The notes below the pieces were generated by a model. That model was not told the DNA's origin and did no database searches. It worked only from the letters and a program-made list of their open reading frames with translations. Position numbers and translations under genes: made by a program. Positions 44,688 through 53,908 of a stretch of DNA of 64,000 bases are shown here, in pieces. The DNA is from Vicinamibacterales bacterium (GTDB lineage Bacteria; Acidobacteriota; Vicinamibacteria; Vicinamibacterales; Fen-181), in NCBI GenBank assembly GCA_036504215.1, contig DASXVO010000054.1:1-64000 (forward strand), written 5' to 3'. The first letter of the stretch is position 1, and the number at the start of each line of letters is the position of its first letter.

Positions 44688-44880
44688 ATTTGGCACGCTG
44701 GACTGGACACGAGCCGGCACGCTCCGCCGACGCGGTTCCGCACCCTTCCCGGTCCTCTTCCACACCGAGAGCCACAAATCCAGCCACAACGACGGGACTG
44801 GGTGGGCGACCACGGTGTGTTGACCCGAATCCTCAGCCGAAATAATGTTAGTGTCGCCTTCTGCCGAGAAGCCCGATCCT

Positions 44881-45240
44881 ATGTCGCCAAAGAGTCGCCG
44901 CAGGCCACGCCCCAAGACCAAGATGACGAAGAAGCGTCAGGCTGCGCCGCGACTTGCCCTCGATTACTACACCGTCGTCTTCCATGGCCTCTTCACTGAA
45001 CTCGAACTGAGCGGGTACGAGTACGGATCGCCCCCCGCGGTCCGCTCCAGCTACTGGTTGGTCGTTCCGCCCGGCCACTACGGCACCACCGCAGGACTGG
45101 ATCTCGTTCAGGGATATGCCGTCCGCGTTGAGGAAGAGCTGAAGGCCATGGTTGCGCCGCAGAGCCTTGCGTATTGGCTGCACGTGTACCGACGACTCGC
45201 TCCGCGCTTGCCCGGCCAGTCCCCGGCTACCGTCATGTGA
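44881..45240 (+). CDS. N-terminal part of a split accessory protein
   Basis: From ATG 44881 this reads a Lys/Arg-rich start (S-P-K-S-R-R-R-P-R-P-K-T-K), then a compact domain with D-Y-Y-T-V-V-F-H-G-L-F-T-E and E-E-E-L-K-A-M-V-A, and stops at TGA 45238. The same reading frame stays open directly after the TGA through to 46728. An apparent helix is interrupted: S-L-A-Y-W-L-H-V-Y-R-R-L before the stop and V-R-R-T-L-E-A-A-F-R-K after it. It is most likely one gene with a nonsense mutation (CGA to TGA would suffice). No ribosome site is obvious, and the family was not recognised. Confidence 0.5.
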   Translation: MSPKSRRRPRPKTKMTKKRQAAPRLALDYYTVVFHGLFTELELSGYEYGSPPAVRSSYWLVVPPGHYGTTAGLDLVQGYAVRVEEELKAMVAPQSLAYWLHVYRRLAPRLPGQSPATVM

Positions 45241-45333
45241 GTTCGCCGCACACTTGAGGCCGCGTTTCGAAAGTACGCTCAGCTGTCGCCCTGCAGTCGG
45301 ATCGCCGTTTCGACGGAGGTACCACTCGAAGCG

Positions 45334-46728
45334 GTGTTGCGAGGCCGTATTCGGCAGTCCCGGTACGCTACACCGATAGCGAGGGCGTTACGGCGCAGGC
45401 AGCTCGTCCTCACAGACTTCGGACGAGCCGAACTCCAAGAAGCCCTGGAGGCAGAGAAACTAGCGTTTGAAATCTGGCGGTGCGGTGCAACCCTGCGGGC
45501 GATAGGAAAAGGCACGGGGCTTGTTGTCACGGGTGATGCTCTCGCGTTTCACGACGGTCGCGACGACCAACTTAATCGTCTACTCGAGTCCCACGACAGT
45601 CGTGCAGGGGGAATGGAGGCGTCGGCGACTGGGACAGTAATAGCCAACGACCAACCTCGCGGGTTTCTGCTCGTCCCCTCATACAACGTCCGCGAGGTAC
45701 CCAGTGACCAGTATTTTCGGCTCGCCCGGGCATTCGCAGGACCGCTTCGCATGGCTGACGGGGGGACTTTCAACTTTCTGTGGACTCCGTTCGATGTTCG
45801 TGCTTTCGCCCGTGCGCACGCCCCATATTCGCAGGGCTTCCAAGAGGCGCACGGCGTTCCGCTCATGGCTGCGTTGGCCGTCATTGCAGCCCTGCTCCTT
45901 CGAGTCATGTACCTATGGCGCGAGGGCCAGGAACGTGTCATTCGCTATATTCAAAGGGCATACGAGGGACCATATACGTGGGAGTACATCGTTGAGGAAA
46001 CGAGCACATTCTTGCAGAGTGGGCTCAAGTGGCTGAACGTTACCGGAGTCGAGAAGACGGACGTTGAGAGGACCCTGCGACTGCTAACCCTTCCGCCGGA
46101 TCGTACCCCTATTGACCTCCTCCTTGGCGGTCCGCCGGCCCTGATACTTCCCGTCGCGGAGAATCGGTTCTTTCTTGACTACGCCTGGTTGTACGAGACG
46201 TTCTACACCATGTTCTACGGCATTACGCTGACGAACGAGAACTTCAAGGGAGATGCGCTTGAAGAGGCTGTCCGGAGAGAGGGCGCACCACTGACGCACA
46301 AGCGTTTGAAAGCCGTAGACGGGCAGCAACGTCAGATCGACGCGGCTTTCGCGGTGGGCGGCACACTGGTAATCGCCGAGTGCCGAGCTTTCGGGCGCTC
46401 GCTGGCAGTGGATCGAGGCGACCCGAAAGCAATCAGATACAGAACGACGAGAGTCGATGCGGCGCTCAGCGCCGTGGATGAAAAGGCGAGATGGCTCCGC
46501 GAACGGCCCATCGGCCGGAACTATGACATCTCGCGCTTCGACCGGATCGTCCCGATGGCTGTTACGCCCTTCGTCGAGTTCATTCCCAGCCTGGATCGAT
46601 GGTACTGGCTCGCCCCGGAACTGCCTCGCGTACTTACTCCTGCCGAGCTGGCAGAGGCTCTCGACGAAGGAACACTCGGAGAAAGAATCTGGAACGCCGT
46701 CGAGCGAGGTACAATCCACCAATCCTGA
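45334..46728 (+). CDS. C-terminal part of the split protein, with a nuclease-like end
   Basis: The frame is open from 45241; the first usable start is GTG 45334 (464 residues). One hydrophobic helix (G-V-P-L-M-A-A-L-A-V-I-A-A-L-L-L) lies near residue 185. In the last third, R-Q-I-D-A-A-F-A-V-G-G-T-L-V-I-A-E-C-R resembles the D-x(n)-E-x-K core of PD-(D/E)XK nucleases such as NERD or Mrr types, but with E-C-R instead of E-x-K. G+C content is clearly lower than in the flanks (48-53% in hand-counted lines near 45901-46020). It is probably an acquired accessory gene, possibly inactivated; function unknown. Confidence 0.6.
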   Translation: MLRGRIRQSRYATPIARALRRRQLVLTDFGRAELQEALEAEKLAFEIWRCGATLRAIGKGTGLVVTGDALAFHDGRDDQLNRLLESHDSRAGGMEASATGTVIANDQPRGFLLVPSYNVREVPSDQYFRLARAFAGPLRMADGGTFNFLWTPFDVRAFARAHAPYSQGFQEAHGVPLMAALAVIAALLLRVMYLWREGQERVIRYIQRAYEGPYTWEYIVEETSTFLQSGLKWLNVTGVEKTDVERTLRLLTLPPDRTPIDLLLGGPPALILPVAENRFFLDYAWLYETFYTMFYGITLTNENFKGDALEEAVRREGAPLTHKRLKAVDGQQRQIDAAFAVGGTLVIAECRAFGRSLAVDRGDPKAIRYRTTRVDAALSAVDEKARWLRERPIGRNYDISRFDRIVPMAVTPFVEFIPSLDRWYWLAPELPRVLTPAELAEALDEGTLGERIWNAVERGTIHQS

Positions 46729-47121
46729 ATGTTGCCCGCGATCTTGGGCACCAGGTTACGGTCATCATGGGCGAGGAGACGACAGTAGGGAAGTAGCCGC
46801 GGGCGACAAGGCAACGTGCAGTCGCCAGGCGACGAAGATCGTAGGGCTCGGAATCTAGGGCCTGCACCTACAATGCGCACCACGTACTGAACGGAGGGGC
46901 TCGCGCCGTAGGCGCTCCCCCGTGTACCTCGGCTGCTCAGGCACAGTATTTCCAGCAGGTACACGCAATCCACCAGTACCCTTTCCCTTACCTCTCATTG
47001 CAGGTTTCAGCCTGGGCACACAGCCAGAACCGGCCACTGATGGACACCTCAAAACCGGCCACCACACATCGACGACCGAGACGTTGACGGCGGCGGGGGA
47101 GCGCGTGTTCCCTACGTGGCG
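46729..47121. other. Gap with IS-like terminal repeats, no gene
   Basis: No credible coding frame was found. Two copies of the A-A-C-C-G-G-C-C-A-C motif lie at 47027-47062. This suggests the stretch before 47122 is the terminal region of the degraded insertion sequence. Confidence 0.4.
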
Positions 47122-47493
47122 ATGAGTAACGTATCGGACCGCGAGAAACGACACCAAGTGCTGGCGCCAGGGCGATTGGACTGGCCGCTTCGGCGAATTG
47201 AGGAAACCACGGGGCTTCGACGCGAGACGGTGAGCCTGTATCTGGAGGCGGCCGCCGTTGCGGTGCAGGAGCGCGGGAGCCGACCACGCGCGGGGCCGCC
47301 GCCAACACCGGCCACCACGCCGGAGGTGTCCACCGACCCGGACAAGGCGAGAGCGGCCACCGTGCGCGAGGAGGTGTTCGCGGACTCCGGGCGCACGACG
47401 CCGGCCGTCGGCGCGGTGCCACCCGAGTCGATGGGCGTTCTTGCGGGGTGTTCGTTGCGATCCTCCGGCCCTGCCACGGTGAACCTTCACTGA
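47122..47493 (+). mobile_element. IS21-family transposase (istA) fragment
   Basis: The first ~45 residues, M-S-N-V-S-D-R-E-K-R and then A-P-G-R-L-D-W-P-L-R-R-I-E-E and T-G-L-R-R-E-T-V-S-L-Y-L, match the N-terminal helix-turn-helix of IS21-family IstA proteins, followed by the usual Pro-rich linker. The frame then ends at 47493 without the integrase catalytic core, and no istB follows. It is a dead remnant lying between the split accessory gene and the three-gene operon. Confidence 0.65.
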
Positions 47494-47618
47494 CCTCGTA
47501 GGGTATCGTGCGAGCCTACTGACCCGCGCAACGGCCGGAGCCTCGCCAACAGCAGGCTTTTCGAGCGAGAGCGTAGTTCCGCCGGCCAGGGGTTTCGGGG
47601 ACGCGAGTCTTCGAAGGG

Positions 47619-50171
47619 CTACAGCGTGTCTCCGCCAGGGACCGGAGCCGAGGCACTCAAGAGCCCTTCTCCCCCGTCCGGACCTTCGGTCGCCAGAGAT
47701 GCCTGTGCCTCTGACTTCTGCAGGTCGAACTCGAGCGTGAGCGTGTCCCCGGCCTCGGCCCCCACTCTCCGAAACAGGGGGCCGAGGCCCCATCCTTGGG
47801 CGCCACGGCAGCGTAGGGTGCCGACTGGATTCCCGAGGCGAGTTAGGCGAAAGTCGCGCTCGAGAGATCGCGCGAAGGACGCGGGGATCCCCACAATCCC
47901 GTTCGACACGGAGGCTTCAGAGAGGCGATATACCAGCCGTACGCCATTTGCGGTCCAGCCAGAATCCAACACGTACCGGGATTTCCGAGTGTTCCGACGT
48001 AGCTGAACTGACTCAACCGCGCCTGGTGGAATGGGAACTCCTCGAAGTCCATAAACCTGCGGGGCGTACCGAACTACGACGGGAGAGTACGTCAGCGCCG
48101 CCTGCAGACTCGGGCGGCCGAAACCGTTGCTGATCCACGCGCGCTCGAGTTGTGCGTGCTCCATTACCGATCCATTGTCGAGAAGCACGCGCCACAGATT
48201 CCTTTCTGTGGGGGACAGGAGGGGATGCAACACGGCCCCTTCCCGCCCCGCCACAACCTCTGCCTCGATTTTGAGACATGGATCAAGGCTGCACAGCTTG
48301 AGTAGGATCGCCTTCGGCGGCACGGCTGTCCTGAGGCGGTAGTCTCTAGCCACACCGCCACGGAGCTCGGACAACCGCACGCGTCCCGCCACGGCTACGA
48401 CCTTGTGCACCCGCCGGAGAACTGGGTTTCCATCGATCTCCCGTTTGCAGAACCAGCGATGATCATTGTCCAGCCAGAGCAAATCAGACCTCGTGCGGAG
48501 AAACCGGGAAACGCCTTCAGGGTGCGGTGGCTCAGGGAGTTGCGATCGCAAGGCGTCGTACACGTCCTCCACACAGGCGGTCCCGTACTTGCGGGCGAGG
48601 CGGGAAGCCTCCCGAGACACCTCGCGTACGGATCCCTCGCCAGCCTTCGTCGAAACGAAGCATCCTGACGGAACGTCGAACCGAATCACAGCCGACCGAC
48701 CGAGGGCCTCCGCCAGTTCTCCGAGGAACTGAAGCTCGGAATCGAATGGGATCAGCGCTTCGCCCGCTAGGGCGCTGGCCAACGTCGACGCGGTCGTCGG
48801 CGCCATGCCCTGCGCGGTCTCGAGAGCACGGGCTGCGACTGGTGCAAAGAGCCGCCCTCCCGCTCCGAGGCGCCCTCTCGCTCTGCTGGCAACCTGACGG
48901 ACTCGCTCTCTACTGATGCCGTACTCATCGGCGACCTGCTGCAATGTCGTCCCGCCACGCCCGTCCCATCCCCAGAACCGCAGGATGATCTTGCCGTGAG
49001 TCGCTGTGGAGAACGACATGACGATGGCCTCGAGCTCGGAGAGCAGAGGCAGCCTTCGGGCGCCTTCAACTACCGATCGAAGGCCGCTCAACGCCTTCAG
49101 CCTTCCTTCGTATCCAGCCTCCATCACCAGTGTTGAGGGATCGAGCGCCAGCAACATCGACGTGTCCGAACATCCGGGTGCGGCCGCGCGCAAGTATGAA
49201 CCGAAGCGGGGATCTCTCGCGCGGATCACCTCTGGCCCGAGCACCTGCTCGAGCCTCATGAACTCGACTGCCACGTCGAGGCTCCTCCGTTTCGCGCGCC
49301 GGTCGGCCTCCGCATCGACAGTGAGGCCGACGTGCCCCTGAGGGAGTCGTTCCTCGGTCGAGTTGTGGAGCGGTTCACTCCCACCTGCGAGGCAAGACCG
49401 GCCGGTCGCCGTCTCCAGCGCCGCCAATAGATTGCGCAGCGACGTTCTGCCGAAGTTCTTCGTTCCCATCAGGTCGTTGAGGGACATTCCATTCAGCGCC
49501 GCCGGCTGAGACATCCTACGACCCATGACCAGTGCATTGTCGATTCGGACGCTGATGTCGAGATCTTCCCACTGAAGCCGCTCGGGAATTCCCCATAGTC
49601 GGCCGTCACGCAACGGCAAGCGTGTTCGCAGGTGGTCTTCTGTGCCTGGGCCGGCACTGGTTTGAGGTGTGTCGGTCGTCTGTGCCTCTCCGCCCACCGG
49701 AGCCCCGTTATGTTGTTCCCGTGCCACGACGCTCACAAGCCCGGTGGCGTCTTCGAGGGCCGTCAGAAGGTCGACGAGGGACTTCGGCCCGAAGGCCCAC
49801 GTGTCCATTAGTTCGGTCAGCCGCCAACCGCAAAGACACGTTGGCCGTGCCAGGTTTCGACGTGATGTGAGCGCGTTGTACGCCCGGACGCCCAGGTCGA
49901 GGTCGTCCCATTCCAGCCAGTCTGGAAGTTCGACAATCCGCAGGCTCCCAACTACCCCGATCCTACGGTTTACGGCTGCGACGACCTCACGCGCGGCGCG
50001 TCGGCAGACCGCAGTACCGAGCGTGTCCCAAACCGATCCGTCAAGGTCCTTCAGCAGCAGAGAGGGACCGGCTGTGCCTAACACTGCCGCCGGAACAGGC
50101 TCGGTCAGGTACTCCGCGAGCGAGCCTGGCGCGATCCGCCTCCCGGGCCGGGGGTACCTTGCCATTGACAT
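47619..50171 (-). CDS. Two RNA-polymerase-alpha-CTD-like domains plus sigma-70 region 4-like HTH (850 residues)
   Basis: Residues ~85-141 (W-D-D-L-D-L-G-V-R-A-Y-N-A-L, then W-A-F-G-P-K-S-L) and ~198-254 (W-E-D-L-D-I-S-V-R, then K-N-F-G-R-T-S-L) match the helix-hairpin-helix fold of the alpha-subunit C-terminal domain. Residues ~397-437 (T-L-Q-Q-V-A-D-E-Y-G-I-S-R-E-R-V-R-Q-V) match sigma-70 region 4. The rest looks like several winged-helix units. It therefore combines DNA- or promoter-binding parts of transcription proteins with no polymerase core. Third gene of an operon: the start lies 6 bases after the ATPase stop, and a second ATG at 50165 is possible. Role unknown; DNA recognition is inferred. 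Confidence 0.75.
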   Translation of the reverse strand: MSMARYPRPGRRIAPGSLAEYLTEPVPAAVLGTAGPSLLLKDLDGSVWDTLGTAVCRRAAREVVAAVNRRIGVVGSLRIVELPDWLEWDDLDLGVRAYNALTSRRNLARPTCLCGWRLTELMDTWAFGPKSLVDLLTALEDATGLVSVVAREQHNGAPVGGEAQTTDTPQTSAGPGTEDHLRTRLPLRDGRLWGIPERLQWEDLDISVRIDNALVMGRRMSQPAALNGMSLNDLMGTKNFGRTSLRNLLAALETATGRSCLAGGSEPLHNSTEERLPQGHVGLTVDAEADRRAKRRSLDVAVEFMRLEQVLGPEVIRARDPRFGSYLRAAAPGCSDTSMLLALDPSTLVMEAGYEGRLKALSGLRSVVEGARRLPLLSELEAIVMSFSTATHGKIILRFWGWDGRGGTTLQQVADEYGISRERVRQVASRARGRLGAGGRLFAPVAARALETAQGMAPTTASTLASALAGEALIPFDSELQFLGELAEALGRSAVIRFDVPSGCFVSTKAGEGSVREVSREASRLARKYGTACVEDVYDALRSQLPEPPHPEGVSRFLRTRSDLLWLDNDHRWFCKREIDGNPVLRRVHKVVAVAGRVRLSELRGGVARDYRLRTAVPPKAILLKLCSLDPCLKIEAEVVAGREGAVLHPLLSPTERNLWRVLLDNGSVMEHAQLERAWISNGFGRPSLQAALTYSPVVVRYAPQVYGLRGVPIPPGAVESVQLRRNTRKSRYVLDSGWTANGVRLVYRLSEASVSNGIVGIPASFARSLERDFRLTRLGNPVGTLRCRGAQGWGLGPLFRRVGAEAGDTLTLEFDLQKSEAQASLATEGPDGGEGLLSASAPVPGGDTL

Positions 50172-50177
50172 CAGTCA

Positions 50178-51839
50178 CTACATGACGGGGAGAATCGCGT
50201 CCCTGAACGAGACAACCGCCCTTCGGCTTAGCCGGTCGATTGTGTCTCTGACGTGGAATAGCGCCTCGCTAGGCTCGACAAGTTCGTCACTCGCCGCTAA
50301 TAACTGGGCCAACGCCACGGCGTATTCCGTCAGCGCGACTTCGATCGCCAGATGCCGAAAGGAAGTCTGTTCGGCCGTCCCGCTGCCTTTGGCCGCAGCG
50401 ATCTGAGGATGGTCCAGGTTCACGACGATAGTCCGCTCCGCCTCGACGTACTTCGCCCGCCGCTCGCTCTTGCCCACCGCGTCGAACCTGACTCTGATTC
50501 CTCCGCCCGTCCCTCTCCCGCGGGTCCGCACGGCCGGATCCCCCCTGAGGCTTCCGGCAGGGTCGCGCTCCAAGACCGAGCCTAGGGTACGGGGCGATCC
50601 GCCCTGTCCACCACGTCCGCGGTCAACGCCGGGAGAGCCCTCGATGCTGACCTCTGTGCCAAATGTCAATTCTCCGGGTGTCAGGAACTCATCTGCACCA
50701 CCGGGCGCGGCACCGTCCGGTCCCGGCGCCGGTGAGGAGCGGCCGCGGGCGGCTGCCACCTGACGCCGGAACTCCCGGAAGTCTTCATTGAGGAGGTCCG
50801 CGATCTCGTCAGCTTGCCGGGCCAGTCTCTTTGCTTCTTCGGTAGCTTGTCGGTCCCTGTCCGCTCGCACGAGCTGCCGTCGAACGCCCTCGATACAGGG
50901 GCCAATGAAGGAGTACAGAGCGCGGACGACGCGATTCTCCGGGTTCAAATGCATGGACCGACTCATGTCGAACGCTGGCGGAAGCGCCGAGTCGGACTCG
51001 AGTCGCGGAACGTCGATCTCACCGAAGATGTACTGTGCGCACTCTTTCCCTTCGGCTCCGGCGAGCGTGTTCTCGTGCCAGTTCCCGTTCGAGTACACGG
51101 CAACGCCGCGCGATTCCTCCTCCAACGGGGCCCGTGCAACCCGCACTCGAAGCTCGACATCGCCCAGCAGTCCTGCAACCGCGGGCTCGGGACGGAAAGA
51201 GTGTTCCGAATTTACCTCCGGCTCGATCACCTCGCATGCCCGATTGTTCACGAACACCCGCGCCCCGCGGTCCCGCCAGCGCGCGAGGTGTTGTTCTACG
51301 TATCGGACCACCTTCGCCTGGTCGAGGCGGCTTAGGCGAAGGCCTTCCACGATTACTTCCGTGCCGTTGGGCTCGCCGGTCTCCACTTCCTTTTCGACCG
51401 TCTGCACCGGGATTGGATCCCCGGAGGCCATCGTCTCGACGTCGCAGCGTCGGAGCACGACCTCCGATCGTCGGCCGCATCTTACGGTTCTCACCCTCAG
51501 CGTCTCGCCAATGCCAAACGCCGCCGACTTGCCCGTTCCGAACATTCCGCGGCCTGGTCGGCCCTGCCGACGGTCCTGGTTCTCACCGTGCATCACGAAG
51601 AAGTGCTGAAGACCCAGCCAATCCATACCCCGCCCGTTATCTAAGACACGGATCGTCCTTCGTCGGTCCTCGAGTTGCACCCTCACCTCGGGGATCTTCC
51701 CGGGATCCACGTACTGCAAGCCGTTGGATACGTACTCCCAGATGACCAGCGCTTCGCTCCGAAAGAACGCCGCGCTCTGGAGAAGATCGCGGCCGACGTG
51801 GCTGACGACAAACAGCTCCGGCGTATCCCCTGCAGCCAT
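50178..51839 (-). CDS. GHKL/HSP90-like ATPase
   Basis: This is a 553-residue protein; ATG 51839 follows AGGGAGG and lies 4 bases after the upstream stop. The Bergerat ATP-binding fold is clear: N-box E-Y-V-S-N-G-L-Q (N39), G1 box D-N-G-R-G-M (67-72) and the glycine-rich lid G-R-G-M-F-G-T-G-K-S-A (97-107). A transducer-like region with V-N-N-R-A follows, then a charged helical stretch (~290-345) that may be a coiled coil, a Gly/Pro-rich linker and a conserved C-terminal domain. There is no histidine-kinase phosphoacceptor, so it resembles MutL, MORC and HSP90-type clamps found in prokaryotic conflict systems. It is the central gene of the three-gene operon. Confidence 0.85.
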   Translation of the reverse strand: MAAGDTPELFVVSHVGRDLLQSAAFFRSEALVIWEYVSNGLQYVDPGKIPEVRVQLEDRRRTIRVLDNGRGMDWLGLQHFFVMHGENQDRRQGRPGRGMFGTGKSAAFGIGETLRVRTVRCGRRSEVVLRRCDVETMASGDPIPVQTVEKEVETGEPNGTEVIVEGLRLSRLDQAKVVRYVEQHLARWRDRGARVFVNNRACEVIEPEVNSEHSFRPEPAVAGLLGDVELRVRVARAPLEEESRGVAVYSNGNWHENTLAGAEGKECAQYIFGEIDVPRLESDSALPPAFDMSRSMHLNPENRVVRALYSFIGPCIEGVRRQLVRADRDRQATEEAKRLARQADEIADLLNEDFREFRRQVAAARGRSSPAPGPDGAAPGGADEFLTPGELTFGTEVSIEGSPGVDRGRGGQGGSPRTLGSVLERDPAGSLRGDPAVRTRGRGTGGGIRVRFDAVGKSERRAKYVEAERTIVVNLDHPQIAAAKGSGTAEQTSFRHLAIEVALTEYAVALAQLLAASDELVEPSEALFHVRDTIDRLSRRAVVSFRDAILPVM

Positions 51840-51843
51840 GACT

Positions 51844-52638
51844 CTACCTCCCTCTCAGCGCCCGGACCTGCTCGGCGGCCTCGGTGAGCAGCGCCACGAG
51901 CCCACGATCGTCGGCAACAGCGTTCAGAACGCGGGCGATCCGCCGCTCTCGAACACACCCAACGATGTACTCGTCCACCCGGAAGAGCGATTCGAGATCT
52001 CGGGCCGAGAGTACGTTCGGTCCGCTCCGCCGCAGTATCTCCAGAGCGGGATGCCCGAAGAGCCAAGCACGTTCCCCTCGCTCCCGCTTGGTCGCGAGCG
52101 TGCCTACCCGACTGGTGGCGTTAGGTGGCGAGTCGTCGGAGGCGAGCTGGGCGGCTCGGGCCCTCCCCCGCTGCGTAAGCATCCAACCTGTGTGGCCTGA
52201 CCCGATGACGTTTCCTCCATTCGCCGGCTTCTTTGCGTCCGACAGCGAGACCCGGACGAGTTCGAGGTTGATCTGATCGGGGTACCTCCGCCACGCGAAC
52301 CGTCCAGGGGCAAGCTCGCTCACCCGCTTCGCTACATCCTCAGTGTCAATCCTCACTCCCGCGCCACCGAGCGCGTACAGAGCCAGCGTGACGAGGTCAA
52401 CGCCAGACGGCCGTCGAGTCGTACTCCCAATGGAACGGTTCCGACCGGGAGAGAAAGCGTCTGCGTCGTCCGGTTGAGCGGTGCATGGGTTGGACGCCGG
52501 CGAAGCGGTGAAGCGCGTTCGGCTTCGCACACGTTCAACCGACGGTGGGCGAGGATCGGGTCCGAGTTGCATCACGGTAATGGCTCTCTTGGATTCGGTG
52601 CCCGCGCCTTCACGCCGCAGTCCCTTCCTTCTAGCCAT
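51844..52638 (-). CDS. Winged-helix-like protein, first gene of the operon
   Basis: The 264-residue reading from ATG 52638 is preceded by GAGGTGG. The first ~75 residues are basic and low-complexity. A conserved-looking domain follows: V-D-L-V-T-L-A-L-Y-A-L-G-G-A-G, D-T-E-D-V-A-K-R-V-S-E-L-A-P-G-R-F, then W-M-L-T-Q-R-G-R. This is a helix-turn-helix/winged-helix pattern of the type seen in restriction-associated proteins. A second helical region covers residues ~185-260. The family was not recognised. The 4-base gap to the ATPase gene implies co-translation. It may be the sensor or DNA adaptor of the system; this is inference. Confidence 0.6.
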   Translation of the reverse strand: MARRKGLRREGAGTESKRAITVMQLGPDPRPPSVERVRSRTRFTASPASNPCTAQPDDADAFSPGRNRSIGSTTRRPSGVDLVTLALYALGGAGVRIDTEDVAKRVSELAPGRFAWRRYPDQINLELVRVSLSDAKKPANGGNVIGSGHTGWMLTQRGRARAAQLASDDSPPNATSRVGTLATKRERGERAWLFGHPALEILRRSGPNVLSARDLESLFRVDEYIVGCVRERRIARVLNAVADDRGLVALLTEAAEQVRALRGR

Positions 52639-53252
52639 GCTGGGCCACCTCGTGCCGCTCGGAATGAACCGGCCGCCGAGATTGTATCCGACGTTGGCCC
52701 AACCAGACAGTGCCACGGCCGGAGGGGTGTGCATGACCTCCCGAGTGCGGTGTCTCCGCCACGGTGATTCCGCCGCCGCCACTGGTTGAAGCAAATGGAA
52801 CGACCGGGATACGGAGCTGGTACTAGGAGGGGATCGCGGTCAATTCAAGCCGTACGCGACTTGTGCACCTACCGATGGACAGTCGCCCATAGTGACTCGG
52901 CGGTAGCGTGTCCGATCCCGCGTGAAATCGGGAGGTTCTCACCGAGCCTCCAACTCGACGATGACGATCGCAGAGAGTCGGGGTGACACCCGGCCGCGCG
53001 CAGAGGGCTAACCCGCACGCCGTCCAATTCACCGCGGGAAGCTACGGCGGCTCGGCTCGACAAATTGTCAACTGCGCGTTCAACGCGGGACGAGGGGGGG
53101 AAATGGCTGGCCGACAACTCGATGCCGCCAAGCCTGAGGATTTGCTGACTCGGCGGCACCGCCGTCGTTGCATGTGCCAGAAAGCAGCAACGGCCGTTCG
53201 CTCAAGCCGAACGGCCGCTGGTTGGGATCCGATTTGCATCACTGTCTGGCGA
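52639..53252. other. Intergenic region upstream of the operon and downstream of the subtilase
   Basis: No gene was recognised on either strand in this ~610-base stretch. It should hold the operon promoter. It carries the hairpin described at 53191-53217. Confidence 0.5.
53191..53217 (-). terminator. Terminator-like hairpin after the subtilase gene
   Basis: A perfect 10-bp stem (CGGCCGTTCG with CGAACGGCCG) has a 7-base loop. Read on the minus strand it is followed by T-T-G-C-T-G-C-T-T-T-C. It lies 35 bases after the subtilase stop codon. Confidence 0.65.
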
Positions 53253-53908
53253 CTACTCTCCCCAGATGATTCGACTACCCCAAACGATGCGGTCGGCCGT
53301 GGTGGCACGGCCGCTACCCCACACGATGCGGCTGCCCCATACGATTCTGTCGGCGGACGGTGAGTCCGAACTGCCCCAAACGATCCGGCTACCCCAGACG
53401 ATCCGGTTGCCCCACACGATCCTGTCCGGCGCGACGACGTCTCCGTTGCCCCACACGATCCGGTCGGCGTCCACCGGGTCGGTGTTCCCCCAGACGATCC
53501 GGTTGCCCCACACAATTCGGTTCCCCCAGACAATGCGGTTGCCCCACACGATCCGGTTCGCGTCCACCGCGTCGGACCCCCACACGATGTGGTTGCCCCA
53601 GACGATCCGATTGCCCCACACGATCCGGTCGCCCCAGATCTGCTCGTTCCCCCACACGATCCGGCTGCCCCACACAATGTGGTTCCCCCACACGATCCGA
53701 TCGCCCCACACGATCCGGTTCCCCCACACAATGCGGTCGGCCTCCACGATCCGGTTGCCCCACACAATCCGGTTCCCCCACACGATCCGGTCCGGCGACA
53801 CGTCGTTCCCCCACACGATCTGATTGCCCCACACGATGTGGTTCCCCCAGACGATGTGGTTCCCCCACACAATCCGGTTGCCCCACACGATGCGGTTCCC
53901 CCACACGG
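53253..53908 (-). repeat. 29 tandem 18-base units encoding the R-I-V-W-G-N tail
   Basis: The units are nearly identical at the DNA level (core G-T-G-T-G-G-G-G-N-A-A-C). Blocks of 2-6 units are separated by five spacer codon groups encoding D-V-S-P-D, D-A-V-D-A-N, T-D-P-V-D-A-D, G-D-V-V-A-P-D and similar. Confidence 0.9.

Noticed and set aside
45238-45240. Selenocysteine reading of the in-frame TGA
   Set aside because: No SECIS-like hairpin was seen right after the codon, no homologous redox motif surrounds it, and no selenium-metabolism gene is in the window. A nonsense mutation is simpler.
53256-53908. Regular short repeats resembling a CRISPR array
   Set aside because: The 18-base units are contiguous, lie in frame inside the subtilase gene, have no unique spacers of constant length, and no cas gene is nearby.
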